Source of the DNA: Helopsaltes ochotensis | Lineage: Eukaryota; Chordata; Aves; Passeriformes; Locustellidae | Direction of reading: 5' to 3' | DNA: 64,000 nt | Assembly: GCA_013400155.1 (NCBI GenBank) | Contig: VXBM01000266.1 | Span: forward strand, 702,980-766,979 | Part shown: in pieces, positions 22,237 to 35,696 of the stretch | Numbering within the stretch: position 1 is the stretch's first letter | Layout of the letters: the number at the start of each line of letters is the position of its first letter | Program-made: the position numbers and the translations under genes | The notes under the pieces: model-generated | Told to the model about the DNA's origin: nothing | Seen by the model: only the letters and a program-made list of their open reading frames with translations | The model's database searches: none

Positions 22237-22299
22237 GATACTAAAGCACCAAATAACAGCACAACAGAGCACAGGTGTGTTTGTTTCTTTTAAACAGAC

Positions 22300-25270
22300 C
22301 TGAATTAGATATGCTGTGATTCCTTCTTTCTAGTTCGTGCTACACTCCTGTATTACTTACTTGCACTTGAAGTGCCCGATAGGTAAAATAGTGGTATTTG
22401 GCCTAGGAGCATATACCTGGGGATGTATTTTAGCATTCTACGCTTATTTGTTTTAGTTTTAGTTTTTCTGGGTTCATATCCAGACTTGTAAAGTGAATTC
22501 TGTTTGCATATACCCATTTTGCTGTTAGTTCTATTGACTTGCACCCTCATTTGGTGGACCTGTAAATTGGAGAAGCACTACTGTAATTGTTGTCTTTCAT
22601 GTCGGGACACAGGTTAACTTCTTGAAACAAAGAGATTTCCTGAAACTTGTCTGTCTACGTAAGGACTGCCATAGGTTGTGTGACTGCAAAAAAGTCAACA
22701 TAATTCAGAAGTGGAGCTGAAACCCTGGCACGACCATCTCTGTGTAATGGTCCTGCCATATGTGTCTGAATCGCTCTGTTTTACCTAACAAAAAGAAACC
22801 GGGAAGCAAGTCCACAAAGATGTTCTATGATTATTTTGCTGAGCTGATAGACCACCACTCTGGGGTGTCTCTTAACAAAAGAAAAACTAGGAGAAAAGAG
22901 AGATGGCCATGAGTGAACTGGAGAAGCCAACTAAACAATCACCTTTCCAGTCCCCTCAAGCTTATAGCAGGGTCAGAAATGAAACCCTTGAAGAAAGGAA
23001 TCTGAAATGTGGCAAATAAGTTGACCTCTGTTTGCATTGTGGGGTCATGACACTGGTCATGCATGGTGCCATCATAAATATAATCCCAGAAGAGGGAAGG
23101 GAAAAATACATCGCTGCCAAATTTTAAGACTGCTCAGAGGCTTGTTTTAAATGGATGAGCCACAGTAAAGGACAGTGTGGGAGAAAGCAGGACTCCAAGT
23201 TGTATGTAAGGTGCCTGTCTCAGGGAGTGCTGAGGTGACTGACTTAGGGGGGAAGAATGATGGTGAACAAGAGTAAAAGGTAGAATGTGACAAGCACAGG
23301 GGTTACAAACCAGTGGAAGAGGGCGAAACCTTTCAGGGAGAAAGGTAGTTCTGAAGGGAGAAGTTGGCATTAGCAGCTCCTGTCCCACGCGGTACATGGC
23401 AGGGAAAGGGACTGGCAGAACCAAGCTGCAGCATGGGCATGCACAGCCCGTGGCAGTGAGGAGCAGCACCATGCTCAGGGCAACAGGGCCACTTGAAAAG
23501 GTGTCACTAGGCTACACTGCAGAGACACTAGCCCGGTGCACCATATAAAGCAACTAAACTAGAACAAAATTCTTTGGCCAGAAACTCGGTCGTATTTTTC
23601 TTTACCCAGTATATTATTGAGAAGCTTCCAAGGCTTTGTATTATTTTCAGGTGAATTTGAATCTTCGGATCATTTAACAAGGTATTAATTCTCATTATTT
23701 TTAAAAGATGAGGGGAAGGAGGATGTTCATTTGGCATCTGTTACTCAAAAATAAATAATCCTTATACAGGAAACGTCAAAGCTGGAACAAAAACTTTTAT
23801 CACCAAGAATTGGAATGAAAAAGCCTGAAGATAAGATTTTCTTTGAAGGATTCGTCCTTTGGGGTTTTATGCAAAGGTGGAAGCTCCATGTTGCCAAAGG
23901 CTTCCAAATAACTTACATTAACACAGATTCCAGGGGATGAAAAATAAAGATCCCAGAGTCATTTATTTGAACAAGACCCCGTGTTATGCCCAAAGCCCTT
24001 GCATTTCCCTTCATCTGTTACCATGCACACATATTGGTGATGGACCAATCATCATAACTCCTGCTGTAAAAGACACAGGCTTTCCACAGATGGCTTTTAA
24101 TCAAAGCAAGTAGCTTTGAGCTACTTGCCCCAGGCCCCAGGCTCTGCCATCTCTCTTGGTAGAAATTTCCATGAAGTTATTGCTGTCACAATACCCAGTG
24201 TGGAGCAACCAAGGGAGCTCTTAGTAATTAACTTTCTAACTTCTTGCTACATCCTACAATAAAATACAAGCCCTCCACATGGTGGAAAGGTTTGACAGAA
24301 AAATTATGTTAGTCCTTTAATGTTGCACCCTAATTATGAATTGCCATATTTACACTGCTGAGTATCTTGAACTTTTAGAAGGGAAGCCAGAAAGATGCTT
24401 TTAAATCTTCCATGAGATTCAGGCAAGTAATTAGCATTCAAGGGCTAAATTAAGCAATTTGAGGTATCTTTTTCTATGATATGAATCAACATGGCCCTGT
24501 TTTCTTCAACAATGCTACGCTGTTTTGATAACCTGAATCTTTGGCTTCTTATTACTTAGCATAAAGTGGCCAGGTTGTGTAATATTTGGGTTAATGTTTT
24601 ACAGGAACTAGTCAATGACACTTGAATTTTTAGGCTTAAACTTTTGCCCTACAGCCCTTGAAAAAACTCTTCATGAAGCTGAATGATTTTAACATAATGT
24701 CTGTTGGTACTAAAAACACATCTGATGAATTATGCTAAGATTATCCTTTTGTTAATACAAATATAAAGTCACTTCAGATTAAGGCTTTGTGCATAGATCA
24801 ATTAAACTTTGCTTATAAATCACTTACTACTGTGAAAATTAGCATAATTCCTGCAAGATAAATACAAAGTAGAAAAAAAAAAGGCCAAAAGGGAACAACC
24901 GAATTAAGAGATTCATGGTTTAGGAGATACTTAAAAAACAAACCCTTAGCAAATGCAAAAGTAGTATCTAGTTACTTAATAATTATATTAATTTAGATAG
25001 ATTGCTTTCTTGGCTCTGGGAAATGGAAGTGAGATACAGAGAATGTGAGCCATGACTCACCACATGCAGCCTCTGCTGGCAGTGCTGCTGCAGCTGGAAT
25101 GGCCCTTTGCCACTCATTCTCTTCGCTCCTGCGGCACACAGCATCCTGTGGTGTTTTGTTTGCAAAATTGAGGTGTTAATCTGGTGTCCATGCAATGTCT
25201 TCATTACAAACACCACCTCAAGGTGAAGGATGAGCCTTTTGAGTAAACCGAGCAAGGTCTGTTGCTTGTA
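22300..25270. other. Intergenic, candidate conserved non-coding region
   Basis: No gene seen. The part from about 24060 to 24870 is non-repetitive and contains three TAATTA homeodomain-type cores (24225, 24331, 24428) and a perfect 10-bp inverted repeat at 24106-24128. This looks like possible enhancer sequence, but only alignment to other birds would show conservation. Confidence 0.35.
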
Positions 25271-25386
25271 GAGCAGTTACAATTCTGTGAGGCACCGGAA
25301 GTTGTTTAGAAAGGATCTTGAGTCCAGTGAGATGAATTTATTCCTTAAATAAATTCCACTCAGGAGTGGAGTCACGCGTGCTTCAG

Positions 25387-25428
25387 AAGGGGATAAATAA
25401 AAGGGGATAAATAAAAGGGGATAAATAA
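25387..25428 (+). repeat. Three tandem 14-bp units (AAGGGGATAAATAA)
   Basis: Three consecutive near-perfect copies of a 14-bp unit. They account for the repeated hydrophobic segments seen in an overlapping minus-strand open frame. Confidence 0.9.
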
Positions 25429-25729
25429 AAATGGGAAAATTTGCTCCAAGCAGAGCGTCATTCTGTGTGCACCATACTGTGTGAAATGCACAAGGATGTT
25501 GCCAGGAGTTTGAATTTCCCGATTTGTGTTTGGAAACAGGTCTGAAAGCACTGACCTCCTCTGTCTGTCCTGGCATGTCAATGTTGTATTCCTGCTCACT
25601 GGCTGCAGCGACAGCCACTGGCAAGAGTTGGAGGAATAAGATAGCTTGAACTGCTGTTCCATAGCATTTTGATTGCATGCTCCTGCTAAGTTTCAGTCTG
25701 CCACACAACAGCTATGATGTAAATTACTG

Positions 25730-28700
25730 CCCATTACACTTTGCATTGGATTTTGTATATGTACTAGACATAAGGCTTTTGTAAAGGGAAAAAAAATTAG
25801 TTTTTAGATGAACATATCTACTGTGTTGAAAACCTGTTGAGAAGATTGCATTAAACATTTATCAAAAAGTCAGTAAAAATAGTCCTTATACATAGGTATT
25901 TAATTTAATGTTCTAAAAATAACTTTTTAACTTACCCCGTATATATTGTATCTCTGAATTTTAACAAACAGCCACTCCTTTATGTAAACATAAAATATGC
26001 CAGTGTTTCTTTTAACTCCATAGCCTTTTTTTCTCCAGATAGATTTATTAAATTCTGTGCACAAAATCATACTGCAGCCTGCTATTTAGCCTATGGTGCC
26101 TTAGAGTTACTCAAATATTTAACAAAATGGAGATAATGTAAATACTGCCAGAAGATCACTAAGGCCAAATATTTTCTCTATTCACTTTTTACTGCACTTG
26201 CTTTCTATTGCTATTTAAGCCTATTTTATTCAGCTTTGTAACAGCTATAGCATTGTAGCCAATGTAAATGTTTACCTTCAATAAATCAGAATTTGTTCAA
26301 CAAGCACTGGGCATTTGGGCACTATTTTGAGAATTCTGTTGGAAGTTAAAACAGCCATCTAAGAATTAAACTGCATCTGAAGCAGTTTCTTGACTTTTGC
26401 TAATCTCAATGACATCTAAAAGTTATGTCATGCTTTTACACATGTTTTTGAAGTAAAATTTTTTTGCAGTGATCTTTTTAAAAACACTTAGACAAACAGT
26501 AAAAACAGCTTTTCTTGCTGTGTTTATCTGAATGGGTTACCCAAGTATAATAAAAGCATTATTTTGCATGCACAGTATCATAAAATGCATAAAGATGTCT
26601 CAAGATGCTTTTTATAATTGCTTTTAAAGAAGTCCTCTGTTTTTCTGTGGAGCTGTTTTTGTCATGAAAACACAGCAAATATATGACAAACCATGTCATA
26701 CTTTAATGTGGCTATGTTTAAAGTATAAATACACATCTGCAACTCATAAAATATGCAGACATTCGTGGGGCTGGTTATTAATTTAGTGAGTGTACTGGTT
26801 TTTTCACTGCCTGTGAGCTCATTTTAATTACGTGGGTGGATGTAGCGTGCAACTTTTGAAAGTTTTACATTTTGTTTGTTAAATTTATTATTTTGTTATC
26901 ACAGATTTTGGATTGAAAGAGTCAAAGTGGTACTATTATTTTTACTGCTGTGAAGCATATTACACAAATGTGACTGTCAGAGAGACAAAAAGATGCATCA
27001 TTGCTACTCCAAATGACTGATAATTTGCCTTCAATGTAGAGGCTGGAGCTTGAATTCTGTAATGGAAGAGATATTCCAAATTTTGGGGATCTTAAATTTG
27101 GAAGCAGTAACTTCCAAACTCACAAAAGAAGAGCTGAATAAGTGGGGAAATCTCAGATCTCTGTAGAATTGGTACCCACAGAGAACAGAAGGGGCAGAAT
27201 TTATATTTATTTTGACTTAATTTACTTCATTTCTAAGTGGCTACATCACAAGTTCTCTCAATATGCACCAATATTAAGTTTTCTGTTGAGAAAGTCTTTG
27301 GTACATTGTATTCATGTGTTGAACAGTTCTGTGTGGGACTCAAGAGGTTAGTAATCCAAGCAGGATTTGACAGCAGTAAAAAATTATTGCAATGGACAAG
27401 AGCTACTTTTAAATGCACACAGTGCATTTTTAACAGGAGGAAGGGCAGAGTATCTTCTAAGAAAATATCACCATTGCAAAAACGGCATACTCTTTTCATT
27501 AAGCCATGTTTGCACACTTGACCAACTTCTCTTTTGTGGAATTAGTGTGCAGTGCAGTTGGAGCAAGTAATTTTGCACAGGGGTCACAGCCTTGGCCCCT
27601 CCAAGAGGGATTTGTCCTCCCGAAATACTGTGAGGCATATAACTTAAATGAAGCTGCATGGAATTAATGAAGCCAGTAGTAGCTGTGGGCCAGAACTTTC
27701 CTGTGCCCCAGATCTCAGCACAGTGCAAACACTCGAAGAGAGGGAAACTTAGGGAATGAAGCACAGGGCTCACTGCCTTGCAAAAACCTAGTGTCAAAAC
27801 AGGTGAAAAAAAAGAAACAACACTTGGAAAAAATATTAAATTGGCATTTTTATTAGACAACACTGTAGATTCCTCAGGCTGATTTTCTTAAATGTTGATA
27901 ACATTTTCCATTCACAGTTGAGGGAGAGAAGTGCAATTCAACACATAGAAATTGAAGACTCTGAACAGGGCATAAGACACTTCTAGCATCAGCACTGTCT
28001 GTAGCAAACCCAAGTGCAAAGCGTCAGCTATTGGATTCCAGCCAGTTCCAGAAAACTGGCATTTTGCAAGATGCTGAAGCTGTGGGAATTACACTAGCAG
28101 CAGAACAGTGACTGCTGCAGAAGCAAGAACAGCACAAGTCTCCAGGGATTGTGTCTGGAACAAAATGCAGGAACTCCTGGCTTATGGTTTGCTCAACAAA
28201 AGCCAGAGCTTATCATCAGCAAAGCATTTCTAATTTGTAGCTTTTAAAGAGAAAGCTTTCCATTGTTTGGGAGAAATGAGAAGGAAAAAAAAGAGTAGTT
28301 TTCTTCAACCTGTTGGCCTGTGGCTGGGTAGTTCAGTCTAGTAGCATGTCTGGGGCAGTGTCCCACTGCACTTGCATGTAGGAGGTTTACTTACAGCAGT
28401 CGTTAGCAACTTTCTTAGAGGTATCAGGCTGAATGAGGAATGTCTCAAGGAGCTGACAGTTCCTTGGAGCCGGTCATATATTTTATGTATATTCTTAGGG
28501 GGTCTGTATAGGTAACATATTCCAGAAAGGGAATAGGTGGCTGATAATATCCTTGCTGTTTTTCAAGTCTGATCAGACCATTCTTCCCATGTGAGCTGCT
28601 GAACAAACAACTTTGTTGATTGATTAAAAAAAAGAAAAAGAAAAGATTTCATCTCTCCTGATCTTTCCATCTCTCCTAGACAATAGCTTGGAGTTTGGGT

Positions 28701-31400
28701 GTATTTCTGTTCACAACCATCTACAAAAGTTAATTCAGTATGAAGTTCAAAGATGAGAGGAGTCAGAGGCTAAACTAATTGGAATAGGTATAAATATAAT
28801 TTGAATGTATATAGATGAAAAATATGTAAGTATATATTTAAAATTGTGCATATATTTGTAGGAACGTAAGTTGAAACAGAACTTTTGACTCAAAACTAGG
28901 GATCACAATATCACTGCTTGCAACACTTCTGACAAATGCAATGTATTACAAACAGGTTTTAACTACCCTAATGTGATAGGTCAGCAAGATCTGACTGGCT
29001 GACTTTTTGTCAATGACATGTTTTGCTAGAGGGTTTTAAATTTTTGCCTGTGGGGAATTCAGTCATTCCTTCTCTGTATGTGTTATCACGTAGCTGGCAG
29101 GTTGTGCTTCATGTGGTATTCCATATGTGTGAAATTGTACTATTCCACTCTTTGCCTTTTCATTGTCTTACGCAAACTTTGATTTCGTGCTTGCCATTCT
29201 AATCAGTAGTACACGAATATCAAAAATCTCAAGATCCTCTAGCACCAGTCTCATTTCAGATTCCTGCAGATACTTTATGCTTTGGAACTTTGCAGCTTCT
29301 TTTTCAGCTGCATCTCTTGACAGTAACATTCCATCCATTTTATGCCCTGGTTACAAAGGTCCTTTGGTCTCTCGTTAAACCTGAGAGGTGGCACTTCTGT
29401 CTCTCTGAGAGTTGATTTATCTTTTTTGTTAAGATCTCTATTCTTATTTTAAGTCTCCAATGGTCTCTTCCACTACCAAAAAGTTACAAAAAAATTAGAG
29501 GACTCGTTGGGGAGATGATAATTTTATTGTTTGTTATGTTTTTCAATGACTTCATATTCTGTATCTTTATGCTAGTATGACCTGAATTTCTGATCCCTTG
29601 CAGATCTCTTTCCTGTCACTCTTATTGTTCACAGAGATAGCCTTTAGAAAAAGCATTAGATATGAGCATTAAAGTACAATACTGAGTATGTTTCAGTTAA
29701 AATGCAAAAACGTGCAGCCATGAATAGTAAAAAAAAAAGTATTAAAATTACAGTCCTTCAATATGAAAAGCATGTGTACAAACTATTAACTTACACATGA
29801 GAACAAGAATGTGTGGCCAGATAGGTATGCCAAAAAAGCTGCTGTTAAAAGCTAAAGAGTTTTATAAACAGTATTTCCTGTCACAATTTTCTTTCATCTA
29901 AGCAAATTTGGCAGTCTAAATTCAAAATACTCCTTATCTGTAGTTCTGGCTCTGTTTTTAAACAGAGTTACTGGTCTTTCCTTCACAGATTCTTCTTTTC
30001 CTGAGTTTTTATGAGGAAAGCTTACTGGGGTCTTAATTACTTTAAAGAGTGCTGCTGATCTCCTAAATTAATCTGCTTGAACAAGTGCTGTAAATTGGTT
30101 TAAATTGTGTTTTTTCATCAGTAAGCTACCATAGGCATTTGCTTCTTTTCCATGGAAATTTTTTATGTTTGTGAACCTCAAGTCTTGATTTTTTTTACTT
30201 GAACAAATCTTTTCTTAAGGGGATTGAAAGACTTGATGGTATGTGTGCATGAGATTTATTATAAAAATTTTACTTTTGTCTTTGTAAATGGTGTCTCAGT
30301 GGCCTGGGCAGCAGATGCTTGGTGTAGTGCAAAAATTTATGAATTGGTCCCAATGAGGACTGATTTTGATTTTGGCTTTTAGGGTATCATTGACCCATTG
30401 GATAAAGCTAAAAATTCTGACTATTCTGATCAAATTCTGTTGTCTGTAAATTATGTTACTTTGTGTAAACTGTTCCTTTACATTATCTGCTCTGTGAATC
30501 TCTATTCATATATATTGCTGCCAACTCTACTATGCATGAATGCAAAGAAAGAAACAAAGGTACAATAAAGATGTGGTTCATGGTCCCTGCTGACTGGAAA
30601 TTGTGTGTGGGTTCATGTAGGGTAAAATTGTGCAAGAGGTCACTCTAGCAGTTTTGTGAGCTGAACAGTTGCCTTTCATGCCCAGCAGTGTTTTCGGGCT
30701 TGTTCATTTTGCTTGTATAGGCACAGCCATCCTGGTCAGACTTGGTCTTATGTTTGTCTGGTTCAAGATCTTTGCCCTGAAGAGACAAAAATATTCCTTG
30801 GTGGAAGATTACATTTCTTTGGGCACTACTGTGCTTGCTTTTCACTTTGTACAGTTTCCTGTGATGAAAGCAAGTGCAAAATGGATGAAGGATACTATTA
30901 TTTTGATTTGTAGTAGTATTCCTACATCATGAGTAAGTACAAGTGAGTCCGCAGCATTCAGACATTCATACACTTCAGTATCCACAATAGACTTCAATTT
31001 TCTCTGACTAGATATATGTATACACATATCCTTTTTATGTATCCTTTTTAATTTGGTATGCATGTGTCCTTTCTAATTTTGATATTTTGATTGCCAAGTA
31101 GGTCTTTGAATACAAAAAAATGGGGACCATTGTTTTATATACACAGAGATTATCTAGACTTGCTAAGAAAGCTGAGCAAGTAGAGCTCCGTTATGAACAA
31201 TGATTTATGTCAGTGCTCTGCAAAACAGAGACTACTGAATCCTGTGGGTGGTTTATAAAAAAATGTGAGCAAACATCTACTGGGAAGTTAATTCTCTCTG
31301 ATCAGAACAGATTCAGAACCAAGCTTTTTGAGGTGCCAGGCTTGTTGTTCAACATGTTCCATCCCACCAGCCCGAAAACAAGGATTTGATTAAATACTTG
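25730..31400. other. Intergenic AT-rich DNA, nothing recognised
   Basis: Long AT-rich stretch with only short, unconvincing open frames on both strands; no repeat family, RNA gene or exon with splice sites recognised. Confidence 0.5.
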
Positions 31401-31408
31401 TACTTGCT

Positions 31409-31456
31409 CTTTTTTTTTTGTTTTTTTTTTTTTTTTTTTTTTTTTTTTGTTTGTTT
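31409..31456 (+). repeat. Poly(T) tract
   Basis: About 48 bases of T with three interrupting G, a length-variable homopolymer. It could be the A-rich tail of a minus-strand retroposed sequence, but no retroposed body is recognisable to its right. Confidence 0.9.
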
Positions 31457-32399
31457 CCTCCCCACCAGAAACTTTCTCTGGGCAAATAACTGTATCCAAA
31501 AACTTTTCTAACTGTAAAAGCCATTGCCAGTTAATCACAGCTATGTCAGTTTAAGGATATGATTTCCACAAGTTAGTCCCTTAGATTTATGGTGCTCTCT
31601 ATGATTTTTATTTTCCCCCCACATTATGAATGCCTCATTTCTCTTGAGGGTCATAAAAACTTGAAAGGTATAGTAGCAATATACAATGCAGACTTCCTTG
31701 CACCCTCTTGCTGGTCGGCATAAAACCTGAATTGAGGTACTCATTTCCTGCAGTGATTAATCAACATAATGTGATCACTTGATGAAAATCAGGCTATAGT
31801 AGTTAGATATTTTGAAGAGGAATGTTGGGATTGAAGTTTTTGTTTCACAGAGCCCTTTCAGCATCCAGTGAAATTTATTCTTTCTCTTGTGATTTGAGCT
31901 CATCTCTATATCTTTAATTTTGATTTTATTTCTTCAGGTCAGGGTGTTGGGCCAACAAACTGAGGGCTACTTAACTGAGGAAGCAATTTTGCTTACAGTA
32001 TTGTTCCTTCAGTGTCCATACTAGACCAAAGTGCTGGTATGAAATGCCTTTCCAGTGTGTTTTTGGTGAGCTGGGTTTTCTTCTGCAGGGTGCACCAGGC
32101 AGTGTGCCTTAAAATTTGTCCATTTGTGCAAATTCCCTCTGAACTGAGTGCTGTCTTCATTTACACCTGAGCCATGGGGTCCTTCAGCTTCTCCAACTAG
32201 CCCAGGTGCATTTTACTTGTCGCATGGAGGTTCAAATGGGACCATTTTTTTAAAATTCAGCTCCAGCAACTCCAAAGGCTCACTTACAGTAGAACACTTA
32301 TTGTTGCTCAAGAAAATACTTAGTTCTGTGCTCACATTTTAAGTATTTGCATAAATGCTGTCTTGGAGCTATACTCTGTTGTTGCCATGAAAAGTATCA

Positions 32400-32820
32400 G
32401 AGTTCCAGAGGACCCCTCCCATGAGGACAGGCCAAGAGAGCTGGGCTTGTTCTGTCTGGAAAAGAGAAGAGTCTAGGGAGACCTTGTTGTAAGTTTCCAG
32501 TACCTGTAGGAGACTTAAAAGGAAGACAGAGAAAAGCTTTTTACCTGGCCCTGTTGCAACAGGACAAGGAGTAATGGTTTTAAAATAAAAGAGGATTGAT
32601 TAAGACTAGATATAAAGAAGAAATTATTTACAATGAGGACATTAAAGCACTGGAACAGTGTTCTCCAGAGAGGTCGTGGATGCCCCATCCTTGGAAACAT
32701 TCAAGGCTGGTGGAGCTCTCAGCAAGCTGATCTAGTTGAGGATTCCAAGACTGAGTACAAGGAATTGGACCAGACAGCCTTTACATATCCCCTCCAATCC
32801 AAACCATCCTATGATTGTGT
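32400..32820 (+). mobile_element. CR1 3' region (plus strand)
   Basis: Starts near GAGGACAGGCCAAGAGAGCT and proceeds through AGAGAGGTCGTGGATGCCCC to the terminus CCATCCTATGATTG, all in CR1 order. It is well diverged with small indels. Confidence 0.85.
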
Positions 32821-34739
32821 GGAGGACATTTACTGGAATGTAATCACCTGGATATTTCCTGGCCAACCTCTGAGGGCTGGAAGCCTATCTCCTCTCTTTA
32901 CCCAGAACTGGCTAGACAGTATTGCCTCTGTCTTTTCTTGTATACACTTAAAGGAATTTCACAGGAAAAGTGGCCATGCCACTGGGGCACAAGCTCTAGC
33001 CCAGCATCAGAAAACCTGGCTTTTCTACCGGCTAGGTTTGCCATGTTACCAGAGAAGTCATGCTTTTGTTGAAATGATTGAACACATGCTTTTGTTCAAA
33101 TGATTGTTCTCCTCTGTAAACAAGATCAGCTGGTAGAAAAATAAAACAAAATGTGTGAAGTCCTTCATGGACTTACGGAGTGTTACTTTTGAGATCTAAC
33201 ACCAGTGCTGCAGTAGCAAAAATATAACAGCTTGAGCTTTAAAACACTTGTCAAACTCTCTGCTCACCTCAGAATAATCAGACTTGGATTCTCATCAATG
33301 CTACGTGAGATGAATGCACTATACCCTTTCCTCCACAATCTCATTGAATATGGGTGTGCATGCTAAATTCAAGTCAGAGCCTGTCTTCTACACAGCAGTC
33401 CTGAGAGAGATCAACCTCAAAAACTACAGAAATGCATACAGTGTGCCATACCTAAGGGGAAATAGTGCTAAAAATATCCAACTGTAAGGGTAAAAACTTC
33501 TTTCTGAACAGGAAAAATAAAAAAAAAAGCCTTGTGTCAAAGACATAGGAACACAGATGGTAGTGATTTATCCTAAGTAGGATGTGGGATTTGGGTTCTT
33601 CCCTCTGTTCCAAGAACCACTTTTCCATTATTCTCCTTGTGGTGCAGGGCAGCAGTTCTCAGTTCGTAACCCATGGAAAACCAGGCACACCCAACACACA
33701 ACGCCAAAAGAAGATGAGGACAGTGGCATAAAGCCACACATGTAATAGACACCAAAAAGAATTGAAAGCAGAAAGAGTGCATCTTTTACAAAATACAAAG
33801 TGTTCTTCAGCTTATAAAACTAGTACAGTAAAAGCAAATATTTTCTGAGTTATGTCATTGGTTGCATGGGCAGAGAGGGGAAGCTCTTCCTCAGCAACAC
33901 TGACAATGCAAGCATTCCCTGAGGAAATCTGGCTCAAGCATCACGATTCATTCAGCCCCTCGTGGTGGACTCAGCACTGACAGTCTCAGCCAACACCAGC
34001 TGTCAGTAGAAGAGTCCAGGAGAAAGGGAGGTTAATCTGTGAAAGGTAAAACCGTAATTTAATAGAACAAGATCTACAGAAAAGTGAGTGTATGCACGAT
34101 GTGTTTTCCACCAGAAATACCAGTGAGCAAATGGATTCTAGGTAGTGTTCAGTGGGTAGAGAAATGTGTGTGCCACATTATATTCCCACTCATTTTCCAC
34201 ATAAACGAAAGGGCTATCTTTATTGTTGTCCTTTTCTCATAAAATTAACTCAAATGAATCATTATCATAGGACTTTCTTTAGCCCTGCTTCTAAATTTTA
34301 TAAGTATCCTAAATTGAGAAAACTGGCTGCTAGAATATCTATAGAAGGCTGGATGTCAAGACATCTCCCAAAGCCATGAAAAGAAAAAAGTATTGTCAAA
34401 GAAAGGGTGATACAGCATTGTGTGTCCCTCACAACTGGGTCTCTTCTTCCTGGTGGAGTAGATATGAAATTTCATTATTTCAATCTAAGTAAGCAAATCA
34501 TAGAACTGATTTTTCTACTAGTGATAAACTATATTGTTCTTTTATAAAAGCCAATGCCTTCTTTGGCAATCATTAATAAAGAAAATGAGATGAAAATTTT
34601 CATTTTTTTCGAAGAGAATATATGTAATACATCTGCCTTCTCTGTTCATTATAGAAGTATTTGTCTGCAGCCACCCAGCAGGTATCTAATCTCTATAAAA
34701 ATGCTATCTGGTTCATGTTTTCTGAATTTTATGTTTATA

Positions 34740-35696
34740 GTGGCTTTATACTGTCATGGTCAAAGCAGACTCATCTTCAGGATATTAATTGAATTTATTA
34801 TTGACAAAATGAGAGCAGGGCAATGAGAAATAAAATGAACCTTAAAAACACCTCTTCCCCACCCCTCTATCCTTCCCAGCTCTACCTCCTCCCCCATAGT
34901 GGTGCAGGGACACATGAAATGGGGATTACAATCAGTTCATTACACGTTGCTCCTACCACTACTCAGGGAGAGGAGTCCTTCCCCTGGTCCACCCTGGGTC
35001 CCTCCCATGGGGGATAATTGTCCATGAACTTCTTCAACATTAGTCCATCCCATGGGCAACAGTTCTCTTCCATGGGGTGCAGTCCTTCAAGGACAGGCTG
35101 CTTCATTTTGGGTCCCACACAGGTCACAAATCCTACCAGGAAACCTGCTCCAATGTGGGCTTCTCTCTCCATGGGTCTGCCGGTCCCTGCAAGGACCCTG
35201 CTCCTGTAGAGCTTTCCCATGGGGTCATGGCCTCCTCCCAGGCATCCCCCTGATCTGGCACGGGTCTCTTCCAGGGGTTGCAGGTGGATCTTTGCTCCTC
35301 CATGGACCTCCATGGGCTGCAGGGGCACAGCAGCCTCGCCGTGGTCTGTACCACAGGCTGCAGGGGAATCTCAGCTCTGGAGCCTGGAGCATCTCCTGCC
35401 CCTCCTTCTCCACCGAGCTTGACGTCTGCAGAGCTGTTCCCATCTCATATTCTCATTCCTCTCTTCTCTGGCACCAGTTACAACTGTGCAATAACTTTTT
35501 TTACCTTCTCTAAATACATTATCACAGAGGCATTACTATAGTTCCTGATGTGCTTGGCCTTGGCCAGCATCAAGTTCATCTTGGAATTTTCCGGGGTTGG
35601 CTCTGTTGGACATGGAGTAACCTTCTGGCAGTTTCTGACAGAAGCCACCCCTGTAGATTCCTCACTACCAAGATATGGCCAGGCACACCCAATACA
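34740..35696 (-). mobile_element. Avian LTR, minus strand
   Basis: Read on the minus strand it starts TGTATTGGGTGTGCCTGG near 35696. It continues with text I recall from a common avian LTR: a GGGGTGGCTTCTGTCAG motif, many CATGGG/CTGCAG-containing subrepeats, and AATAAA at 34799-34794 near the far end. The subrepeats generate long spurious open frames on both strands. The terminus at the low-coordinate end is diverged and approximate. No viral protein frame is present. Confidence 0.65.

Noticed and set aside
27468..27863. 131-codon minus-strand open frame
   Set aside because: No recognisable family, no splice context, and composition typical of chance frames in AT-rich DNA.
34963..35513. Overlapping 121- and 153-codon open frames on opposite strands
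   Set aside because: Both derive from CATGGG/CTGCAG subrepeats of an avian LTR.
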